Source: an uncultured Flavobacteriales bacterium (GTDB taxonomy: Bacteria > Bacteroidota > Bacteroidia > Flavobacteriales > BACL11). From it: a stretch of DNA of 64,000 nt. Positions 55,005 to 64,000 of this stretch are shown piece after piece. The position numbers were made by a program, and so were the translations under genes. Position 1 is the stretch's first letter, and each line of letters opens with the position of its first letter. The notes beneath the pieces are model-generated. The model searched no databases. It had not been told where the DNA came from and saw only the letters and a list, made by a program, of their open reading frames with translations. The stretch is from positions 74,488 through 138,487 of the forward strand of contig CAJQJY010000003.1 of the NCBI GenBank assembly GCA_905478765.1, in the 5' to 3' direction.

Positions 55005-56133
55005 AATCTTTTTTAAACTTTGAATAAGAAAGGAAAGCTAAAGAGAGCCAAAAAAGGATAGTGTGAAATTCATTAATTCCCGTAATTAATGTTTCATAAA
55101 TTGAAGATACAAACGTATATATTATAATAAAGATAAATACTTTTTCTGTTTTATTACTAAACCTAAAAAATGAGATTAGTTGAAATGCTTTAACAAAAAT
55201 TAAACCTAGTATAAATCCTCCAAACAAAACTCCATATTGTAAAAAAATAGAAAGATATCCATTATGTGATGTCATTATTTGCCCTTTAAATCTGCTTGGT
55301 AAACTTATATCTTTTGGTAGCCCAGAGTATTCATCCAATCCATATCCTGAAAATAAACTGTTATTAATATTCTCAATTGCAAAAAAAGCTTGTTCAATCC
55401 TATCGTTAAAAATACCTTGTTCTGCGAACCTATTTAAGCTAGTGTCTAGATTAATATTTGAAACTATAATATAGATTGAAAAAGCTATTAATGAATATAC
55501 AATATTTCTTAAACTAAAACCGTACTTAAATCCAATGCAGATTGCAATACCAACTAGAGCACCTCTTGAGCCTGTTGCCAGCGCAATAACTAAGAAAATA
55601 AATAAGAGTATATAATCTTTTAAACTATTATCATTATTTTTTAGTAATAATATTGAAAAAGCAATAACAATAAATGATGCCAACATATTTGAATTCCAAA
55701 TTATGCCCACGTATCTACCAGAGAAAACATTAGGATAAAATAATAAACTTAAAATCACAATAAAGAATACTAAACTAGAAATATGATTTAAAAATTGTGA
55801 TTTATAATAATCAAAATGAAAATATATTGAAATAGAGATAATTGAGAACTGCATTGCCCTGGCAAGTAAATATTTTATGGCTTCAATATCAGAAACTGAA
55901 TGAAATAATATAAAATACAGTAAGTTTAGAATGTTAAGAATCAATAGAAATGAAAAAGCTTTATGAAAAATTACTATCTTTATCTGCTTTGGGTTTAGTA
56001 TTAAAAAAATAGAAAATATTCCCATTATAGCTAGGAAAATTTGGTTGCCCAAATCAAATGTGCTTTTTATTGATAAAAGTACTGTATTAAACAGAAATAT
56101 TACCGCCCCATATTTAAATAGCCACTTTATCAT
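54994..56133 (-). CDS. O-antigen ligase/polymerase (Wzy-like) membrane protein
   Basis: About 10 TM segments, ATGSRGALVGIAICIGF, MTSHNGYLSIFLQYGVLFG. Confidence 0.85.
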   Translation of the reverse strand: MIKWLFKYGAVIFLFNTVLLSIKSTFDLGNQIFLAIMGIFSIFLILNPKQIKIVIFHKAFSFLLILNILNLLYFILFHSVSDIEAIKYLLARAMQFSIISISIYFHFDYYKSQFLNHISSLVFFIVILSLLFYPNVFSGRYVGIIWNSNMLASFIVIAFSILLLKNNDNSLKDYILLFIFLVIALATGSRGALVGIAICIGFKYGFSLRNIVYSLIAFSIYIIVSNINLDTSLNRFAEQGIFNDRIEQAFFAIENINNSLFSGYGLDEYSGLPKDISLPSRFKGQIMTSHNGYLSIFLQYGVLFGGFILGLIFVKAFQLISFFRFSNKTEKVFIFIIIYTFVSSIYETLITGINEFHTILFWLSLAFLSYSKFKKDYGN

Positions 56134-57581
56134 CTTACAATCTTTACTATTTCCTTTATTTGTTTAATAAATAATACAAAGAATAACAAATATATCAGTA
56201 CAGGTGTTAGTATAATTTCTAAAACACTAAAATTATAATTAGTTATTATAGAAAAATAAAGCAATGGAATGGATAAAAGGATTAATTTTAATAAATCTGT
56301 GCTAAATGGAGATATCTTAATATTATGTTTTATGTAATAAAGTTGTGATATATTAATGAATAACATAAATCCTATAAATAATGAGACAATTGCAATCAAT
56401 TCAAATTTATTAACTAAAATTATTGCTAAAATAGTTATTAATACAGCCTTAATTGTTTGCAATTTAAGTTCCTTCTGTTCCAATCCTGCCATAATCATAA
56501 ATGTTCCTGAACTTCCTGCAAATAAAGAGATCATTCTTGCTATCAATAAACCAAATAAATATGGTTTGTATGCTAATAAATCTCCTGATTTATCATAAAG
56601 CCCTAATATCTCATCTGCAAAAATTATTATAATAATCATAAAAGGAAGAGTTATTAAATTTACAATAAAAGTTGTTTTTTTAAACAATTCATCTAGCTCA
56701 TCTATTTTCTTTTCTTTATACAATTTTGCAATTGCTGGAGCGAATACCTGATTAAGATTTTTTATTAAAAACATGGCGACACCAGTAATTGTTAATAATA
56801 TACTATAAACACCTAATTTTAAAGGAGGAAGAGCAATACTTAAAACAATTCGTAAAGACTGTGCAGAAAAGAAGTGAACTATGGCATTGGCATACATTTT
56901 TTTACCATAGGAAATCATCTTATTGTCCCAAAAAAAGTCAGGATTTACCGAATGATAAAATAGTTTAAATTCGTCCTTATTAAACTTTCTGAACAAAAGT
57001 AATAATGACAAAGAAGTTGTAAAAAGTTCAATTCCAATAAAATACAAAATATTGTTTGTGTATTGAAAAATTATAAAAGCTAATATTGCACGAATTGGTA
57101 CAGTTATCACTGTACTATATATTATTATTTCTTTTATTTTTAAAACTGATCTATATAATGCAGTAATTATTCCAGTAAATATTGAAATTGGAGTATGTAA
57201 AGCAACTAGAAAAAGTATTAATGAAAACCCATCAATATTAGTATACAAAAATCTATCCAAAAGAGGAGAAACAAAATATAGAGCTATAATTAGAATGAAA
57301 CTTAAAACAACTGAAAGTTTAAGGATTTTTGATAAAAATTGAAGTGCATATTGCTTATTTACCTTCCATAAATCAGGAAAGAATTTTACAATTACTACAG
57401 GAATTCCAAAAGTCAGAAAGACATCCATAAATGTTGAAAAGGTATGTGCTGAAACATATTTTCCCCAATTAGAAATACCAACAATATCAATTACATAAAT
57501 CTTAACAAAAAAACCAATAGCAAAAGCAAATATTGAACCCAATATTCCCCAATTAGCTTGTCTAATAATCAGTTTTAACAT
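56130..57581 (-). CDS. Polysaccharide flippase (Wzx-like)
   Basis: 12-14 TM segments with MATE/MVF-type layout, N-terminus NWGILGSIFAFAIGFFVKIYV. Confidence 0.85.
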   Translation of the reverse strand: MLKLIIRQANWGILGSIFAFAIGFFVKIYVIDIVGISNWGKYVSAHTFSTFMDVFLTFGIPVVIVKFFPDLWKVNKQYALQFLSKILKLSVVLSFILIIALYFVSPLLDRFLYTNIDGFSLILFLVALHTPISIFTGIITALYRSVLKIKEIIIYSTVITVPIRAILAFIIFQYTNNILYFIGIELFTTSLSLLLLFRKFNKDEFKLFYHSVNPDFFWDNKMISYGKKMYANAIVHFFSAQSLRIVLSIALPPLKLGVYSILLTITGVAMFLIKNLNQVFAPAIAKLYKEKKIDELDELFKKTTFIVNLITLPFMIIIIIFADEILGLYDKSGDLLAYKPYLFGLLIARMISLFAGSSGTFMIMAGLEQKELKLQTIKAVLITILAIILVNKFELIAIVSLFIGFMLFINISQLYYIKHNIKISPFSTDLLKLILLSIPLLYFSIITNYNFSVLEIILTPVLIYLLFFVLFIKQIKEIVKIVR

Positions 57582-58246
57582 CTGTAATCTAATAACTCAA
57601 AGTCATCTTTATAAATGTTTTTTACTTTTTTGACCATTTCGGTAGTATATATAGTAAAAGAAACATTTTCTTTCACATTTTTGTTATAATGTGGTAAAAT
57701 AATTTTTTTGTTTAATTTATTGGACAAAATCTTTATATGTTCTTCTAAATTCTCAAACCTACCAATATAGTCTACTAAAATTTTTCCACTGTAATCACAA
57801 ATGTATTCGTGCTGTGGCTTTAAATGAGTTATTTCTTGAATTAATTTTGAGTTTAATCCATTAATAACAAAATCTTCAAAATCTGTAAATCTAGATAAAT
57901 GTTTTTTAAAAGCAATCTCATCATATTTGTTCATTCCTCCTTTTTGTAAAAACTTATATGTAGAATAAAGCCTATCTAATGGATTTCTGATAAATGAAAA
58001 TGTAAAGTAAACATCATCCTTCATATTTAATGCCACTTTATTAAAAAAATATGATCTATGACTCTCTAATGATACTTCTCCATAAATAGCCTTTAAAATA
58101 GATACTCCTGCTGTTTTAGGTATATGTATAAATACAGTTTTAGATTGATGGAAAGCGTGTAACAAAGTTCCTTCAATATTTACTTTATTTTTTTGAGATT
58201 TTGCAAACCTCCATGTCTTATATTTATTGAATAAATATTTAAGCAT
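57575..58246 (-). CDS. Sulfotransferase (Sulfotransfer_2-like)
   Basis: KTVFIHIPKTAGVSILKAIYG, FSFIRNPLDRLYSTYKFL, IGRFENLEE. Confidence 0.82.
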   Translation of the reverse strand: MLKYLFNKYKTWRFAKSQKNKVNIEGTLLHAFHQSKTVFIHIPKTAGVSILKAIYGEVSLESHRSYFFNKVALNMKDDVYFTFSFIRNPLDRLYSTYKFLQKGGMNKYDEIAFKKHLSRFTDFEDFVINGLNSKLIQEITHLKPQHEYICDYSGKILVDYIGRFENLEEHIKILSNKLNKKIILPHYNKNVKENVSFTIYTTEMVKKVKNIYKDDFELLDYRC

Positions 58247-59372
58247 TAAATAAATCTTGTTTCAAAAAGAGAGATATTGTGTTTTTAATATCATATTTAT
58301 TGTCAAATTCAAAATTAGTTTTATTCTTCTTAAAATAAACTAACTTTTGAGACAGATTCAAAAAGTCAGACTTTAAAATTTCTGATTTTTCTTTATATAA
58401 TTTTGGTATTATTTCTGAAATTCCTTGTTTTTTTACCGAAATAAAAGGAGTTTTTGTTGCCCAAGACTCTAAATACACACAACCTAAAGCTTCATAATAT
58501 GAAGGAAGTGCAAACAAATCTATCTCGTTAAAGAATTGATTTAACTGCTCGTGTTTTATCTCATTTTCAAAGACAATAGAATCTACTAAGTTATTCTGCA
58601 AAACATACCTCTTACAACTTTCTAATGTTGGACCAGTTCCAATTAATCTTAATAAAACTCTTATTTCATGTTTTGTGAGTACCTCTACCGCTTTAATTAA
58701 AGTGATTTGGTCTTTCTCTTTCCAAAAATTTGCGACACAACCAATAGTAAACACTTCATTTTTCTTCACTTCTTTATAATAAAACTTAGATGTATCCACC
58801 CCATTATACAGAACTAATTCATTTTTTGGGCTATAACCATTAAAATCATTCAATTTATCTAAAACTAATTGTGAGACACCAATATTCAAATCAGCTTTAT
58901 TTAAATGATTTAGACTATTTTTAATAAGGAAATTCTTTTGTATTTTTTTAGTAAAACTACTTCTTCCGTTTAACAATTGTAAAACATCTAATCCATGATG
59001 TTGAACAATTTTTTTACAATCTAAATCTTCTACCAAATAAGATGCAGGATAAGTAACATGAGAATGCGAAAACTTAACACTATTTATTTTTTGTCTCTTT
59101 AAAAATTTTTTAAGTCTTAATTTATTGAAGCTATTAAATATTGCAGGGAAAATAAAAAAAGGAATATCAAGAACTTTAAAAACTGACACTCTAAATCCTT
59201 TAAAAATATAATCTTTTTCAGCAGAAAAAAATGAAACCAATTTAACAATTTCAATATGAAATTCAGATTGTTTACAAATCTCATTAATTTGGTCATAAAC
59301 ATAACTTCCAACAAAAGAATCTTCTGAAGGAAAGAATGGAGTAATCACCAGATATGTTTCTTTATTATTCAA
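58239..59372 (-). CDS. Glycosyltransferase family 4
   Basis: HHGLDVLQ, LYNGVDTSKF, IGCVANFWKEKDQITLIKAVEVL, FALPSYYEALGCVYLESWA. Confidence 0.9.
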   Translation of the reverse strand: MNNKETYLVITPFFPSEDSFVGSYVYDQINEICKQSEFHIEIVKLVSFFSAEKDYIFKGFRVSVFKVLDIPFFIFPAIFNSFNKLRLKKFLKRQKINSVKFSHSHVTYPASYLVEDLDCKKIVQHHGLDVLQLLNGRSSFTKKIQKNFLIKNSLNHLNKADLNIGVSQLVLDKLNDFNGYSPKNELVLYNGVDTSKFYYKEVKKNEVFTIGCVANFWKEKDQITLIKAVEVLTKHEIRVLLRLIGTGPTLESCKRYVLQNNLVDSIVFENEIKHEQLNQFFNEIDLFALPSYYEALGCVYLESWATKTPFISVKKQGISEIIPKLYKEKSEILKSDFLNLSQKLVYFKKNKTNFEFDNKYDIKNTISLFLKQDLFNA

Positions 59373-60189
59373 CTAAATTTGGGTATAGATTTTTAAACTT
59401 TGGAAATTTCTTCAAAACCAGATCAATAGTTTCTTTTTTTAATTCACTATTAAACTGACCTTCTACTCCACTTCTAGTAAATTCACCTTTAAACTTTCCA
59501 TTTTTGGGTCCATTTCCGTATTTTTGATTTTTTTCTTTTCCCATCTTTTTCACTTTATCAAATGATGAGAATCCAACAGATTTTCTAATTAAATTGTTGT
59601 CTAATTTCCATCCTAAAAAATTTACAGTTTTGATAAGCTCTTTTTCTGCATCATTTTTTAAATCCGAATAATTGATAACAATATCCATATTCTCCAATGA
59701 AACTCTGAAATACTTAATCCAAAAATCAATTTTATAACAAACATAAAAATCAATATCCATCAACTTATCTCTTAAATTTTTTGGATCATCAGAAAATGGA
59801 ATATCTCTGTTTTTATAAAAATAATAAGCTGAAACTAATGTGTCTAAAGGATTTCTGTGAATGAAAATTTTTTTATTAAATAATGTATAAGCTCTATTGT
59901 ACATTTTATGAGTCCTGTAAAAAAGAGGAAAATTATTTTCGGGTAAAAAAACAGTACCTCTGTCCATTACATTATTTTGTTGGATATTTAATGCATCAAA
60001 GGAAATTGTAGACTTTAAATCTGGATTATTTTGGAGGTTTAAATAATTGTATATTAAAAATCTGAACCAAGTGTTTCCACTTTTCGGATAACCAAATAAA
60101 AGAATAGAATCTTCTCTTTCTTTTAGTAAAAGATTTAGTTTATTATACGTTTTAAACCAATAATATTTATCTTTTAGATATTCTATCAT
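59365..60189 (-). CDS. Sulfotransferase (Sulfotransfer_1-like)
   Basis: LLFGYPKSGNTWFRFLIYNY (5'-PSB), IHRNPLDTLVSAYYFYKNRD, GVEGQFNSEL. Confidence 0.87.
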   Translation of the reverse strand: MIEYLKDKYYWFKTYNKLNLLLKEREDSILLFGYPKSGNTWFRFLIYNYLNLQNNPDLKSTISFDALNIQQNNVMDRGTVFLPENNFPLFYRTHKMYNRAYTLFNKKIFIHRNPLDTLVSAYYFYKNRDIPFSDDPKNLRDKLMDIDFYVCYKIDFWIKYFRVSLENMDIVINYSDLKNDAEKELIKTVNFLGWKLDNNLIRKSVGFSSFDKVKKMGKEKNQKYGNGPKNGKFKGEFTRSGVEGQFNSELKKETIDLVLKKFPKFKNLYPNLVE

Positions 60190-61220
60190 TTTAAATTATC
60201 AATTACTTTTTCCCAGGATTTTATAATTATTTTCCAATCAAATTTTTTAGCAAGTTCTAAAACATTTTTTGAATTTCTAATCATTAAATCAGGATTTTCA
60301 ATCAGATTATCAATTGTACTTTTTACTTCCGCAAAAGTTGAAACAACAAAACCATTTTCTGAATGGTTTATCCAACTATCTGCTCCATAATCATCATACA
60401 ATATTGATGGAATACCTGATGATGCAGTCTCTAAGATTACTTTCGGAAAGCCTTCAGATCTAGATAATAAAATATGCAAGTCCATATTCTGTAAATGATT
60501 TGAAATATCATAAGAATTTAATTTTCCAAAAAAAATAACATTAGTTGTTGATTTTTTTTCTAATTCGTTTTTTAGGGGACCATCTCCAATTATATTAAAT
60601 GTAATATTCTTAAAGTATTTTGCTAAATCTAAAATATCGTTAAGGTTTTTTCTTTTTATAAGACTTCCAATAAAAACCAAATTCTCAACTTTATTTTTAA
60701 CACCTTTATTCTTAAAATTATTCTTATCAACCCCAAGAAAAAGGGGGTTCTTATTTATTAAAATACCACAATTAGACGATAGAATTAAGTGTGGTGTTAT
60801 TCCGAAAACATTATGAATCATAGAGAAGTGACTTTTCATATTTTCTAAAGTTCCAAAACTCTCAATCATACTTTTCTTGCTTGTATCACACATATTTCCT
60901 TCAATAGTAGTGAAAGTTTTCTTATTTAGTAAATTAGCAATTTTTAAAGCAAGTTTAGGTGTAGATTGATGTTTTGGAAAATAACAAACATCAGCCCATA
61001 GCACACCTTTAACAAATGCATATAAATTTGAAATTTTATATCCTATATTTGATACTTTAATAAAACTTACATTATCTAATTTCTCAAGATTTTTATTTCC
61101 TAAAACGAGTGTTTTTATCGAGTACTTATTTTTATCCAGATGAAATGCAATAGATTTACAATTAATGTTTTGCGCATTAATTACATTTATATAAGCTCCT
61201 AAAAATATCTTTTTTCTCAT
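60186..61220 (-). CDS. Glycosyltransferase family 4
   Basis: LVFIGSLIKRKNLNDILDLAK, NIIGDGPLKNEL, LSRSEGFPKVILETASSGIPSILYDDYGAD. Confidence 0.88.
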   Translation of the reverse strand: MRKKIFLGAYINVINAQNINCKSIAFHLDKNKYSIKTLVLGNKNLEKLDNVSFIKVSNIGYKISNLYAFVKGVLWADVCYFPKHQSTPKLALKIANLLNKKTFTTIEGNMCDTSKKSMIESFGTLENMKSHFSMIHNVFGITPHLILSSNCGILINKNPLFLGVDKNNFKNKGVKNKVENLVFIGSLIKRKNLNDILDLAKYFKNITFNIIGDGPLKNELEKKSTTNVIFFGKLNSYDISNHLQNMDLHILLSRSEGFPKVILETASSGIPSILYDDYGADSWINHSENGFVVSTFAEVKSTIDNLIENPDLMIRNSKNVLELAKKFDWKIIIKSWEKVIDNLK

Positions 61221-62299
61221 TTTAATAATGATATAAATTTATCTTCATCATAATCAGAATAGTATTTTTTCCTCCAACTAATCACTTCATCAGAGTAATT
61301 ATTATAATCCTTTATAACATCTAGAATTTCAATATCAAAAGGATACTTAAAATCTGTTTCAAACATATTAAAATCTTCCTTTATTGATTTAAGAAAAATC
61401 GTTGGAATACCAAACTCTGCACACTCAAAAGTAGTTGTAGAATATGATGTAATATGAATAGAACAAAGTGCAAAACACTCCATTAAACTTTCTGGAGCTT
61501 TATATGTTTTCTTTTCTAATTCACTAATATCAATACAGTTATTAAACCTAGGATGATTTCTTATATAAAAATTTAGTTTTTCATTAGAATCAACTATTCT
61601 AATAATTTCATCTAACATATCTTGATTTTGATTCTCAGTATGATCTTCAGTGATTTGTAGCGTAATTAAAACTAATCTGTTTGGGTTAAAATGTCGAAAA
61701 TATTTTGATATTGCAACTCCAATTACATTAGTGTTTTTTTTATAATAATTTGTTTTATCTGATACACCTAAAATTTCTTTAAAGCCGTGCCCAAATAGTA
61801 ATAACTGAACATTATTATCTGAAATATTCGAACTTGCTTTACCATCTGAAATATAACTTTCTTTATTCGAATAGATAATACCGTGTTGTAAATCAAATAT
61901 TTCCGCTTCTTTATTTAACCCTCTAAAAAATTCAATCATAGATTGAGAAAGAACAATTACATTCTTAAATTTTAGATTTCTAAGGAGAATAAATGACAAG
62001 ATATTTGCGGAATATTTGTCTTTAAAACCAAATTTTCTAAGAAGAATAATTAAATAAAAAGGAAAGTCGAATGGAATACTGTTTTTATGCCTTTTCTTAT
62101 CAGATTTTCTGTCAGGCTCTTCAAAAACTAAATAAGAAATATTATGTTTCTTGCAACTTTCAAATAGTGGATTTAAGAATAAATTCTGACAATCTACTCC
62201 TCTATTAAAATGTTTTGGATAATAGAAAACAACATCTATTTCTTGCTTCTTTAAAAAGAGTTTTATAAAGTAGAAAAAGGAAATAAATAAACTTATCAT
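61217..62299 (-). CDS. Putative GT-B-like glycan transferase of unassigned family
   Basis: EIFDLQHGIIYSNKESYISDG, LLLFGHGFKEIL, FYIRNHPRF, SIHITSYSTTTFECAEFGIPTIFLKS resemble capsule-type GT-B donor-binding regions. Confidence 0.5.
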   Translation of the reverse strand: MISLFISFFYFIKLFLKKQEIDVVFYYPKHFNRGVDCQNLFLNPLFESCKKHNISYLVFEEPDRKSDKKRHKNSIPFDFPFYLIILLRKFGFKDKYSANILSFILLRNLKFKNVIVLSQSMIEFFRGLNKEAEIFDLQHGIIYSNKESYISDGKASSNISDNNVQLLLFGHGFKEILGVSDKTNYYKKNTNVIGVAISKYFRHFNPNRLVLITLQITEDHTENQNQDMLDEIIRIVDSNEKLNFYIRNHPRFNNCIDISELEKKTYKAPESLMECFALCSIHITSYSTTTFECAEFGIPTIFLKSIKEDFNMFETDFKYPFDIEILDVIKDYNNYSDEVISWRKKYYSDYDEDKFISLLK

Positions 62300-63069
62300 A
62301 TCTTGTAATTATAATAACTATTTAACAATTTTATTTCCTTATTACAAAACAAAATATCTTCTTCTGAAAGTTCATTTATAAAACCTCCAATTTTCGCATT
62401 TCTTACCTTTAAGTTGTTACTATCTTTTCCAAAACTAACAAAACCATCTAGCTTGTTTTCTTTTTCTTTCTTTCTCATCTTATCTGCAGTAGATTCAGAA
62501 TAAATTTTCTTAACTTTATCTTTAGAAATATCAATATTAAAAAACTTATTAATTTCAGATAAAGTTTCCACTCCATGATTTAGTAAATCTTCATACTTAA
62601 TTAATAAAAAGTCTTTAGGAACATCTTTTTGATAATACCAGAGGTTATAATATTGTATAATTCGTTTAAAACCAAGAATATCATCTTTAACAAAGTCAGA
62701 AATTGAGTTAAAAACAAACGGGTTTTTTGCTCTTTTTGTTACCTGGTGAAAATGAGAAACAACAACATCTCTAGGGTCTCTCACTAAAAATAAAACTTTT
62801 CCTCTCCTGTATATATATCTTGAAGTAAATTTAAAAAGATCAAGAGGGTTGTTTCTTGTCCCATTTTCAATAATTATCTCAGAATTATCATGTTCGTTAA
62901 ATATAAAATTTTCATTGTCTTTTAGTGGATGATTACTTTGCTGAACCATTTGTTTTAGCATGTAATTAAGCCAAGTACGGCCAGTTTTTGGAAAAGACAC
63001 TATAAAATATTGGTTTTTGGGATAATAATAAGAAAGTATAAAATCCTTTATATCCCTCCAAAATTTCAT
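62296..63069 (-). CDS. Sulfotransferase (Sulfotransfer_1-like)
   Basis: FIVSFPKTGRTWLNYMLKQM, LFLVRDPRDVVVSHFHQVTKR, IKYEDLLN. Confidence 0.88.
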   Translation of the reverse strand: MKFWRDIKDFILSYYYPKNQYFIVSFPKTGRTWLNYMLKQMVQQSNHPLKDNENFIFNEHDNSEIIIENGTRNNPLDLFKFTSRYIYRRGKVLFLVRDPRDVVVSHFHQVTKRAKNPFVFNSISDFVKDDILGFKRIIQYYNLWYYQKDVPKDFLLIKYEDLLNHGVETLSEINKFFNIDISKDKVKKIYSESTADKMRKKEKENKLDGFVSFGKDSNNLKVRNAKIGGFINELSEEDILFCNKEIKLLNSYYNYKI

Positions 63070-63070
63070 T

Positions 63071-64000
63071 TTATGAAAGTATTAATTCCACAAACTCTCT
63101 AACAACACCATCACCTCCATTACTTTTTAGTTGAATAATATTTGGAATAGATTTAATTTTAGAAACTGCATTCATTGGGCAAGCAGAAACTCCTGCATAT
63201 GATAGGATTTCAAAACAATTCACATCATCACCAATATATGCAATTTCATCTAGGGAAATTTTTTCTTTCTCACATAAATCTTTTACAATTTGTAATTTAT
63301 CCTTTGCGCCATGAAAATCAAAATCTAAACCAAGTTTCTTTGCTCTTCTTCTATTTAAATCTCTATTTTCTGTTGTAAGTATTCCTACTTTAATACCCTT
63401 TTTTTGTAACAGCTGAAACCCCATTCCGTCATATGTACAGAACTTTTTAAACTCATCTCCATTTTCAGTGTAGTACATTCCTGCATCTGTTAATACACCA
63501 TCTACATCAGATAAGAAGATTTTAATCTTTGAAAATTTTGGTGTTTTATCTTTCAATATAAACTTTTTCATTAATGATTCAGCAACAATCCAATCTTCTG
63601 GCTCATCAATTTCAGTATAAGTAAATTCTGGCATTTTATAAGTTGCAATATCTCCCGAAATTCTATTATTTGTCTTTTTTATATCTGCAACAGAAGAAAT
63701 ATAAAAAGCACCATTTTCAATTAAAGTACCTTCAAAATCTTGTCTTCTTGGTCTGTTGCATACATCGTAGTTAAGGGATTTTCCATTTCTCCAAGAAAAT
63801 CTTTTTGACAAACAGCAACTCAGAACAGTATCATGTTTTTTAAATAATTCTAAACCTTCATTAAAATGATTTTTCTGAGTAAATGGTGAAGTAGCTTGCA
63901 CCAATAAAAAAGTTTCTGATTCTGATAGATCTATTTTATTTATATATTCTAACATTACCGATTCAGTAGAAGATGAATCTTTAGAATTTTCTTCTTGTCT
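63071..64000 (-). CDS. Acylneuraminate cytidylyltransferase-like domain fused to KdsC-like HAD domain (N-terminus outside window)
   Basis: Minus frame stays open to base 64000 (RQEENSKDSSSTESVMLEYINK...). LLVQATSPFTQKNHFNEGLELF is NeuA-like; FLSDVDGVLTDAGMYYTENGDEFKKFCTYDGMGFQLLQKKGIKVGILTTENRD is KdsC-like. Confidence 0.88.
   Translation of the reverse strand, partial: RQEENSKDSSSTESVMLEYINKIDLSESETFLLVQATSPFTQKNHFNEGLELFKKHDTVLSCCLSKRFSWRNGKSLNYDVCNRPRRQDFEGTLIENGAFYISSVADIKKTNNRISGDIATYKMPEFTYTEIDEPEDWIVAESLMKKFILKDKTPKFSKIKIFLSDVDGVLTDAGMYYTENGDEFKKFCTYDGMGFQLLQKKGIKVGILTTENRDLNRRRAKKLGLDFDFHGAKDKLQIVKDLCEKEKISLDEIAYIGDDVNCFEILSYAGVSACPMNAVSKIKSIPNIIQLKSNGGDGVVREFVELILS

Overview
The window is an AT-rich chromosomal segment of a Bacteroidota bacterium, probably a Flavobacteriales-type lineage. 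The inference rests on the bamD-rpoZ-coaBC-DUF4835-recN gene order, the fused PPIase, a T9SS-like tail and TAnnTTTG promoter boxes. Positions 1-48 kb are mostly housekeeping: ribD, prmC, ligA, dapA, bamD, rpoZ, coaBC, recN, fabI, clpC, gyrA, a DEAD-box helicase, an ABC-F ATPase, typA, a PPIase, an NrnA-like gene, ndk, recF, ribH, tRNA-Arg, tRNA-Ser, an LpxL-type acyltransferase, Fe-S proteins, an MCE protein, an amidase and an LptD-like protein. Positions 48.0-64.0 kb (minus strand) form one tightly packed surface-polysaccharide operon that continues past the window. It encodes a nonulosonate cytidylyltransferase-HAD fusion, three sulfotransferases, several glycosyltransferases, Wzx-like and Wzy-like proteins, a FemAB/GNAT-like protein, a deacetylase and a carbamoyltransferase. 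The strongest leads are: (i) this putative sulfated, carbamoylated, nonulosonate-containing polysaccharide locus with an unassigned GT-B-like candidate transferase; (ii) a gene-decay zone between fabI and clpC with a frameshifted methyltransferase and an unannotated nonsense-interrupted sulfotransferase-like remnant; (iii) tandem beta-propeller lipoproteins at the left edge that may be BtuG-like. No CRISPR array, transposase, prophage or clear defence system was seen. All family calls are by reading the sequence; no database search was run.
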